Made by a program: the position numbers and the translations under genes | DNA from: Nostoc foliaceum FACHB-393 | Lineage (GTDB): Bacteria; Cyanobacteriota; Cyanobacteriia; Cyanobacteriales; Nostocaceae | Length of the DNA stretch: 36,734 nt | Assembly: GCF_014698505.1 (NCBI RefSeq) | Contig: NZ_JACJTD010000063.1 | Coordinates: 1-36,734 of the forward strand | Direction: 5' to 3' | The notes under the pieces: generated by a model | Told to the model about the DNA's origin: nothing | Seen by the model: the letters and a program-made list of their open reading frames with translations, nothing else | Databases searched by the model: none | Part shown: piece by piece, positions 31,031 to 36,734 of the stretch | How the letters are laid out: every line of letters starts with the position of its first letter | How positions within the stretch are numbered: the first letter of the stretch is position 1

Positions 31031-32017
31031 TCATGGCATTAACCGGGGAGATAAACCAAGCTGTTCACAGAAATGCTTACTGTACTCTGCGGTTTCCCAA
31101 TTTTGGGCAGATTTAACTTGTTCTATAGTTAAACCTTTAGCGTTCCAAAAATTAGCTCCTTCTATATTGGCGTTATTAAGCTTTGCTCCTTCAAGGTTAG
31201 CATTTCCAAACTTTGCTTCTTTCAAATTGGCGCTTTGGAGATTGGCATTTTTAAGAACTGCTCCACGAAAACTAGCCTCGGCAAAATCAGAACCCTCAAG
31301 GTTAGCTTCCTGAAGATTAACACCCCAAAGAATTGCTTTTGAGAGTTTAACTTGTTGAAGAGAAACATGAGGGGCAATCAAGTAAGCTCCTGCTGCCGCC
31401 GCGTTGAAACCTATTGGAAACTTGGTATATTCATCATATAAAACTTCTCTTAGGTCGGTACTTTCCATTTTTGCTTTTAGAAGAGAAGCACCATAAAGTC
31501 TAGCTCTATAAAGTTTAGCTTTACTAAGATTAGCTTCCTCAAGTCTTGCTTGTGTAAAATCAACCCCTGTGAGATTAGCTCCTACTAAATCTGCTCCAGT
31601 TAAGTCAATACGTTTTAAATCAGCATTTGGAGCATCTATATTTCGCAAAGAAACACCATCACTGGCTAATTCTTCCAGAGCAATTTTTCTAGCATAGCTA
31701 GTAACTGTACCAGAAGCAGCAGCCGCATCGATGGCTTTCCAGTACTCAAAATGTGACCTCTTTCTTTCAGCAATAATTCTTTCTTCTCGTTTTGGGAGTT
31801 CAAGTAGGAAAACCGTTACACCTATCAGCACCCCCAGTTTACTAAGAGCATCAAGTATCTTGATAAAACCTAAATTTGAAAGCCAGTTAGCAATTGGGTC
31901 GGAAAAAAATAAGGTAATTATCAAAACTATCAAAGCACTAAGCCAAACAGTCAAAAGTAAAAGTCGCTTTAGCCATAATAATGATTTGACTTTCTGCTTT
32001 GATTGATTGCTTCTCAA
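31031..32017 (-). CDS. Pentapeptide-repeat membrane protein, relative of 12008-13483
   Basis: A 328-residue protein from a TTG at 32017; no ATG lies before the first membrane helix. Helices at about 16-38 and 56-72 are followed by FEYWKAIDAAAASGTVTSYARKIALEEL, then pentapeptide repeats (AxLxx) over about 128-290, then GLTIEQVKSAQNWETAEY and QLGL. The pre-repeat and post-repeat motifs match those of the protein at 12008-13483, so both belong to one architecture. It lacks the C-terminal domain. Function unknown; the beta-helix probably acts in the cytoplasm. Confidence 0.82.
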   Translation of the reverse strand: MRSNQSKQKVKSLLWLKRLLLLTVWLSALIVLIITLFFSDPIANWLSNLGFIKILDALSKLGVLIGVTVFLLELPKREERIIAERKRSHFEYWKAIDAAAASGTVTSYARKIALEELASDGVSLRNIDAPNADLKRIDLTGADLVGANLTGVDFTQARLEEANLSKAKLYRARLYGASLLKAKMESTDLREVLYDEYTKFPIGFNAAAAGAYLIAPHVSLQQVKLSKAILWGVNLQEANLEGSDFAEASFRGAVLKNANLQSANLKEAKFGNANLEGAKLNNANIEGANFWNAKGLTIEQVKSAQNWETAEYSKHFCEQLGLSPRLMP

Positions 32018-32127
32018 GATTATTTAGCCTTCTGCTGTCTACGTGCTTAATATAACCAGATGTAGTCGAAAATTGGTAGTTGTAACAACATATTAATTGT
32101 AGAGATAGGTAAATTAGGAGTCAAAAA

Positions 32128-33168
32128 TTACTTTATCCAGACTGTCGGTGAGATAATTTTGGCTGACTTGTCATCTAAATAGAAATTGTAAACAGGTTCT
32201 CCTGATAATTCACAGCGAAGCGGCTCAAGAATTTTAGTGAACGGATTCCAAACTGCTGTTACAGTCCGTTTTACTTTCTTTCGTTGCAACTCACACTGAA
32301 TATGTACCGTAGGGAGATGGATAATCATTGCACTGTGCAACGAAGCTTCTACACTCATTGCATAACGCTCTTGGATATCTAACAATTTTCTCTCTAACTC
32401 TCTATTAGTGGCTTCAATTCGTGCTAGTTCTTTATCTAGTTCATCACCAATCAATTTTTTTAACTCAATCTTGTTGCGAATCGAGTCGCTAATCGTGTTG
32501 TAATAATCCTTGAGTCTTTCTTCATCTCTAGCTCTAGCTCTTGTTAATTTAGCCTGCCAATTATCTAGAGATTTTCCAATTAATATTGCACTTTGATGTT
32601 CGATTAACCTCAACAACTCTTCAATTGGCATCGCCAATGGTGTCTCTTGATGCTCCACAGTCATTAGGTCAGACTCCCAAAACAGAGCATCCCCAATTTC
32701 TACTGGTGTTACTCCTGTTATTTCATTGATAATGAACGAAACTAAACCAATCCTTTTTTCGGAAGCATTGGCTGTGTAAGCGACATTACACAAGATATAA
32801 CGAGTAATTTCTGGTTTAGCATCTAAAAAACGAATTAAGCCATTTTGAGGTGCGAGTCTCTCCAATAAAATTTTCTCAAAGCCTGTGTTTTTCAGATGTC
32901 CATCGAATTTAACACCCAACGCACTAATAAGTCCTTTAACAGCTAATAGTTCAGATAGCTTATTTAAGACTTCTGAATGATAGGTGACAAAAACACTTTG
33001 GGGTACATCAGCAATAGTTGTAAAAGTAACTTCTTCGGGGAGCGAAAGCAGCGATGCTATATTTTCTGTTAACAACACATTCAAAATGTGTTCACCAGCA
33101 GGTTCTGCTATTCCATCATGCAGAGAAACAATTTTTTCTAAAGTAGCAATAATTGGATCTGAAATCAT
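32128..33168 (-). CDS. Coiled-coil partner of the SNF2 helicase
   Basis: A 346-residue protein. Residues 1-215 are a mixed helical domain, about 215-285 a coiled coil (IELKKLIGDELDKELARIEATNRELERKLL in two turns), and the C-terminus PLRCELSGEPVYNFYLDD then AKIISPTVW. That tail is laid out like a zinc ribbon, but only one of the four expected Cys positions is Cys, so metal binding is probably lost. It follows the helicase by 19 bases on the same strand, so the two probably work as a pair. No named family recognised. Confidence 0.7.
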   Translation of the reverse strand: MISDPIIATLEKIVSLHDGIAEPAGEHILNVLLTENIASLLSLPEEVTFTTIADVPQSVFVTYHSEVLNKLSELLAVKGLISALGVKFDGHLKNTGFEKILLERLAPQNGLIRFLDAKPEITRYILCNVAYTANASEKRIGLVSFIINEITGVTPVEIGDALFWESDLMTVEHQETPLAMPIEELLRLIEHQSAILIGKSLDNWQAKLTRARARDEERLKDYYNTISDSIRNKIELKKLIGDELDKELARIEATNRELERKLLDIQERYAMSVEASLHSAMIIHLPTVHIQCELQRKKVKRTVTAVWNPFTKILEPLRCELSGEPVYNFYLDDKSAKIISPTVWIK

Positions 33169-33187
33169 AGTTAGTCAAATCAATTTC

Positions 33188-34897
33188 TCAAGCTTCAAAA
33201 TCTTCGCCAAAAATCTGTTCATCCAGTTCCTGAATTTGCTGATACTGGTTTTTGGCTTTCAACAAATTATCTGCCAATTGCTCGAAGGCTGTATCTAATT
33301 CGGGCTTGATCTGATGCTTGAGCCAGATATCCATAACAATTTCACTAAAGTCAAATTCATCATCCACGTTCCCCAAAATTGTTTCAATCTCTCCGACCAC
33401 TAGTTCAAACATATTAATTTTGTCATGCAAGATCCGCAGAATATATTCTTCGATACTGCCCTTGAGACAAAAGTTAAAAATAAAAACATCCTGGGTTTGT
33501 CCAATGCGGTGAATACGACCAATGCGCTGTTCTATTTTCATTGGGTTCCAGGGGAGGTCATAATTAACGATCGCGTTCGCAAACTGAATGTTACGTCCTT
33601 CTCCCCCTGTTTCCGATGCTAAGAGTACAGAAACATTATCCCGAAATGCGGCTATAGCCTCATCTTTCTGTTTAAGGGACATCCCACCAGTAAATTCTGC
33701 AAAGGGTATATTTGCTGCAAGGAGAGTTTGGGCTAAATAAGTGCTAGTTGCTTTATGGGTCGTGAAGACCAAGGTTTTCTGGGAAGATTTTGAGAGCATC
33801 TCTACCAAAACTTTTGCTTTCTCGACCTGCTTCACCTGGGCTGCTCGTCTTGCTAAAGACTTCAATTCAGAGTCAGGTAGGCGTTTGGTCAATTGCTTGA
33901 GGGAGTCAGCCAAAGCACCAGGGGACGAACCAGCACGCATCAGCAAATTGGTGCGGGAGAGTCTGTCTAGCTTATCCTCTGAAGAACGTAGATACTCGCT
34001 CAAGTCCTGGTAAAGTTTCTCCTCGCCTGCTGCCGGGGTAACGGTAATTGTGGTGGCGAAGCGTTTGGGCAGTTTTACATCTACTAGGGCGCGGGTATTT
34101 CGCACCATCACTTCCCGCATCAGAGAGCGCAACTTTTCGGGATTTTTAGGGACTCGTCCATTCCTGGAATCGACATATTCTTTTTTAAAAGCGGCTTCTG
34201 TTTGTAGCAGTCCCGGTTTGAGGAGAGTTAGCAGATTAAACAATTCCACAAGGGAGTTCTGCACTGGCGTAGCGGTGAGCATGAGGATAAACCGCTTATT
34301 GAGAGCATTGACCAGTTTCCAGTTGAGGGTAGTGCGATTTTTCAGGTGGTGGGCTTCATCAACAACAACTAAGTCCCAAGTGCGACTAGTGACGTGCGGA
34401 TAATGTTTAGCAGACTTAGCCGTGTTTAATGAAGCGATAATTCGCGGATTATTGATCCAAAATTCGTCTATCGGTTGTTGCGGGTCACGGTTATCTGTGG
34501 TGATAGTAGCAATATTAAATTTGTCACTTAACTCTGATTGCCACTGGGAAACTAGGGATGCGGGAGTTAACACCAGCATGGACTGTACCATACCCCTTGC
34601 TAAGTACTCGGCTATGATTAGTCCCGCCTCAATGGTTTTGCCCAATCCGACTTCATCGGCTAGTAATGCGCGTCCACCCAGTTGTCTAAGTACTTTTCGG
34701 GCTGTCTCAATCTGATACCAATATTTGTCAATAGCAGTTAGTGTGGGCAGGCAAATTAGCTGATCGTAGTCTGCCATTACCGAAAGGTTGAACAGGTCTA
34801 AACGCGCCTCGTAGAAGTTAATCGGGTCGTATTTACCAGCTTTCAGGGCTGATAAGGCAGTGTCAGAATTGAATTTGAATGTATAGTTTTTCTCCAT
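33188..34897 (-). CDS. SNF2-family helicase (RapA/DrmD-like)
   Basis: A 569-residue ATPase with the full SNF2 set: ADEVGLGKT (residues 80-88), DEAH at 180-183, TATP at 208-211, SETGGEGRN, and QRIGRIHRIGQ near residue 470. It begins MEKNYTFKFN and lacks large extra domains, so it is near the minimal core length. SNF2 enzymes move along DNA or strip proteins from it; relatives act in transcription recycling (RapA) and in defence (DISARM DrmD). No other DISARM gene is present. Encoded with the coiled-coil protein as a two-gene unit; the role is unproven. Confidence 0.85.
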   Translation of the reverse strand: MEKNYTFKFNSDTALSALKAGKYDPINFYEARLDLFNLSVMADYDQLICLPTLTAIDKYWYQIETARKVLRQLGGRALLADEVGLGKTIEAGLIIAEYLARGMVQSMLVLTPASLVSQWQSELSDKFNIATITTDNRDPQQPIDEFWINNPRIIASLNTAKSAKHYPHVTSRTWDLVVVDEAHHLKNRTTLNWKLVNALNKRFILMLTATPVQNSLVELFNLLTLLKPGLLQTEAAFKKEYVDSRNGRVPKNPEKLRSLMREVMVRNTRALVDVKLPKRFATTITVTPAAGEEKLYQDLSEYLRSSEDKLDRLSRTNLLMRAGSSPGALADSLKQLTKRLPDSELKSLARRAAQVKQVEKAKVLVEMLSKSSQKTLVFTTHKATSTYLAQTLLAANIPFAEFTGGMSLKQKDEAIAAFRDNVSVLLASETGGEGRNIQFANAIVNYDLPWNPMKIEQRIGRIHRIGQTQDVFIFNFCLKGSIEEYILRILHDKINMFELVVGEIETILGNVDDEFDFSEIVMDIWLKHQIKPELDTAFEQLADNLLKAKNQYQQIQELDEQIFGEDFEA

Positions 34898-34961
34898 GAC
34901 GCACCCCTAACAGCTACTTTTAACCACACCGCGCACGCACTTTTGACCAGTTCAGCACCAA

Positions 34962-35390
34962 TTAGGGAACTAGCTCAAAGCCCATGCCCACATGAGTGAA
35001 GTGAGCATCTTCGGTGAGGATTGTTGTAATGTTACATTCTTGCATAACGACCATTGAGGTCAAGTCAGTAAAAGAAATCAGGGGCTTATCGAGAAATTTA
35101 GAACGGAGTACTTGGGTTTGGGCAAAGCGTTCTTCAGTAATGCGTATTAAATAAAAGTTATCGGCTAAAAAAGCTGACAGCAGCGCTTTCATGGATTGGT
35201 CGGCTATCGGTGCAGGAAGTCGTCGAAAAAATATTGTGAATGTTTCGTCAAGAACGTAGTCAGTTGTATAAATTTGCCCATTTTGAGCAATGGCACGTTG
35301 GTAAGCTTGTGTGGCTTCTTGGTAATAGCGTTCACTTTTGTCGTGGAGCGTAAGCCAACCCCAAGTATCAATGAAAAACTTAGTCGCCAT
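34962..35390 (-). CDS. PIN-domain toxin, VapC-like
   Basis: A 142-residue PIN-fold RNase. Acidic residues are in place: D8 in FFIDTW, E49 in LDETF, D109 in FTDLTS and D128 in TEDAHF. It overlaps its antitoxin by 11 bases and follows it. Such toxins cleave RNA, often tRNA or rRNA, when free of antitoxin. It sits beside the partition genes, which fits plasmid retention. Confidence 0.85.
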   Translation of the reverse strand: MATKFFIDTWGWLTLHDKSERYYQEATQAYQRAIAQNGQIYTTDYVLDETFTIFFRRLPAPIADQSMKALLSAFLADNFYLIRITEERFAQTQVLRSKFLDKPLISFTDLTSMVVMQECNITTILTEDAHFTHVGMGFELVP

Positions 35391-35595
35391 AGAGTTCCGA
35401 GTCTAAGTTGGCAGCCAGGGAGCCGTGAGATACTGCACCGATGAAGTTTGCCAGGGGGTCGCTACTGGAATTGGGGGGGTTTGAATCTGGTGATTTCTGG
35501 GTACGAGCAAGCTGTTGAACATACTGCAACACATCTGCAAGGTGCTGCTCTGGTAGTTGTTCAATCGCTTCAAAAATGGCTTGTTTGGTTGTCAT
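35380..35595 (-). CDS. Antitoxin partner of the PIN toxin
   Basis: A 71-residue protein with a helical N-terminus, AIFEAIEQLPEQHLADVLQYVQQLA, in the style of DUF2281-type antitoxins, then a Ser/Pro/Asn-rich linker and a C-terminal tail ending LDSELYGD that probably lies over the toxin active site. First in the operon, with the toxin start overlapping its 3' end. The family match is by pattern. Confidence 0.75.
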   Translation of the reverse strand: MTTKQAIFEAIEQLPEQHLADVLQYVQQLARTQKSPDSNPPNSSSDPLANFIGAVSHGSLAANLDSELYGD

Positions 35596-35752
35596 AGCAA
35601 TGACTTAATAATGTTGCTTTCTTATATAAAGTCTACTGCTGAAATTACTGTCTTAGCTAGGACTTCTCTTCATCTGATACACTTCAAGAAACTGGAAACT
35701 AAAACCGAGCCGGTTGACCAAAGATCATCGTATCTTCTAGGAACGAAAGCCA

Positions 35753-36523
35753 GTGTCAACTTCTGACAAGCCATGCCGCATTATTGCCCTGTTTAACCAA
35801 GCGGGTGGTGTCGCCAAATCAACACTAACCCAAAATTTGGGATACCACTTAGCAAAACGAGAACACCGCGTCCTCCTCATCGACCTAGACCCCCAAGCGT
35901 CCTTGACCAAATTCATGGGGTTAGTGCCATCTCAGTTACAAAAAACCGTTGCTGATGCCATTATCGATGAGCAGCCCTTACCAATTCATGAGGGCATTCA
36001 CGGCATGGACTTGGTTCCAGCAAGCCGAGTCCTAAGTGGAGCCGAAATGCAGTTAGTCAGTGCTGCGATGCGCGAGTTGCGCCTTAAGGAAGCCATTGAG
36101 CCTATTCTGGATGAATACGACTTCATCCTTATAGATTGTCCCCCCAGTTTAGGGCTACTTTCCTATATCGCCTTAGTCGCAGCCACACACGTCCTCGTCC
36201 CCGTCGAAACCCATCTCAAAGCTTTTGAGGGAACAGACGAACTTTTACAAACTATCACCCACGTCAAAAATAAAGCTAACCGCAAAATTCAAATAGCCGG
36301 GTTTATTCCCACACGGTATGCTCAACAGAACTCAGCCGATAAACGCGCATTGGCAGCAATCACTGAACAACTTTCCGCTTGGGGTCGGATCTTCCCACCC
36401 ATCCCCAGAGCTACCGCTTTTGTCGATGCGTCAGAAGAACGTGCGCCCCTAGCAGTATTTGACCAAAAACATTCTGTAGTCGCTATTCTTGAAGAAATCG
36501 CCAAGGCTTTGGAGGCTTTATGA
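35753..36523 (+). CDS. parA: ParA partition ATPase
   Basis: A 256-residue Walker-type partition ATPase that, with ParB, segregates the plasmid. The deviant P-loop is NQAGGVAKSTL near residue 15, followed by VLLIDLDPQASLT (Walker A') and FILIDCPPSLG (Walker B). No N-terminal DNA-binding extension, so it is the short type that usually leaves autoregulation to ParB. The start is a GTG with AGGA ten bases upstream. Its stop overlaps the parB ATG. The divergent gap (35596-35752) should hold the promoters of parAB and of the toxin-antitoxin pair. Confidence 0.93.
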   Translation: MSTSDKPCRIIALFNQAGGVAKSTLTQNLGYHLAKREHRVLLIDLDPQASLTKFMGLVPSQLQKTVADAIIDEQPLPIHEGIHGMDLVPASRVLSGAEMQLVSAAMRELRLKEAIEPILDEYDFILIDCPPSLGLLSYIALVAATHVLVPVETHLKAFEGTDELLQTITHVKNKANRKIQIAGFIPTRYAQQNSADKRALAAITEQLSAWGRIFPPIPRATAFVDASEERAPLAVFDQKHSVVAILEEIAKALEAL

Positions 36524-36734
36524 TCCGACGCAAACAAACAGACAAACCCTTTGGGGGTCAAATTACAACTCCACCCCCTGCACCTTGGTTATCCTCACCA
36601 GATGGCGAGTTGCCAGCCGCTACTGAAACTACTATCAAACTCTCAGATATAGTTCTGCCTCAACACCAGCCCCGACGATACTTTGACCCACAAGCATTAA
36701 AAGAATTAGTCTCGTCAGTCAAGCAGCATGGCAT
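36520..36734 (+). CDS. parB: ParB partition protein (5' part, continues at position 1)
   Basis: The true parB start. ATG at 36520 overlaps the parA stop (ATGA). The reading begins MIRRKQTDKPFGGQ and a Pro-rich stretch, then runs in frame into the segment repeated at position 1, continuing to the stop at 1080. The first 26 residues are found only here. Confidence 0.93.
   Translation, partial: MIRRKQTDKPFGGQITTPPPAPWLSSPDGELPAATETTIKLSDIVLPQHQPRRYFDPQALKELVSSVKQHG
36598..36734. repeat. Terminal redundancy of a circular molecule (right copy)
   Basis: Identical to bases 1-137; see the left copy. Removing it closes the circle. Confidence 0.95.

Noticed and set aside
33188..34897. DISARM system from the DrmD-like helicase
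   Set aside because: No drmA, drmB, drmC or methyltransferase genes in the plasmid.

Overview
The window is almost certainly one complete circular plasmid. Its last 137 bases (36598-36734) repeat its first 137 bases exactly, so the molecule would be 36,597 bp, and parB runs across the join. Frequent GCGATCGC (HIP1-type) octamers, pentapeptide-repeat proteins, a WD40 protein and a CyRepA1-like replication protein point to a filamentous cyanobacterium (Nostoc/Anabaena/Calothrix type). This is inferred from sequence style and families; no database search was run.

Layout. (1) 35753 across the join to 1080: parA-parB partition operon, followed by a small gene broken by one in-frame stop. A PIN-domain toxin and its antitoxin lie just before parA. 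(2) 1438-6123: a small hypothetical protein, a WD40-HNH nuclease fusion, a GNAT acetyltransferase with a palindrome over its promoter, and two small membrane proteins. (3) 6124-8314: about 2.2 kb without a convincing intact gene but packed with inverted and phased repeats, plus the decayed tail of a second relaxase. (4) 8315-11311: mobilisation block (TOPRIM-bearing relaxase, MobC, a divergent small DNA-binding protein) with an array of mini-palindromes in the divergent intergenic region. (5) 12008-13483: membrane-anchored pentapeptide-repeat protein with a possible LecA-like C-terminal domain. (6) 13826-18544: HTH-containing protein, the large replication protein, and a ribbon-helix-helix regulator with its likely operator. 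(7) 18831-24643: a rightward operon of about a dozen mostly small genes, several membrane-bound, ending in a membrane-anchored FtsK/VirD4-like ATPase. (8) 24967-30105: accessory region with a membrane protein, an integrase remnant interrupted by a 466-bp IS-derived element, a double-glycine peptide, a HigBA-type toxin-antitoxin pair between two related ~85-bp repeats, a short tyrosine recombinase and an orphan fragment. (9) 30236-34897: membrane GNAT, a second pentapeptide membrane protein, and a two-gene SNF2 helicase module.

How it works together: replication (RepA-like), partition (ParAB), post-segregational stability (HigBA, PIN/antitoxin) and mobilisation (relaxase, MobC, FtsK/VirD4-like ATPase) form a mobilisable but not self-transmissible plasmid; no VirB4 or pilus genes were seen. 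The accessory genes most likely to hold an undescribed system are the WD40-HNH fusion, the SNF2 helicase with its coiled-coil partner, the two pentapeptide membrane proteins sharing one architecture, and the small-membrane-protein/ATPase operon. The most striking non-coding signals are an 11-bp phased repeat array, three hairpin repeats with a compensatory change, and eleven mini-palindromes with matched arm changes.
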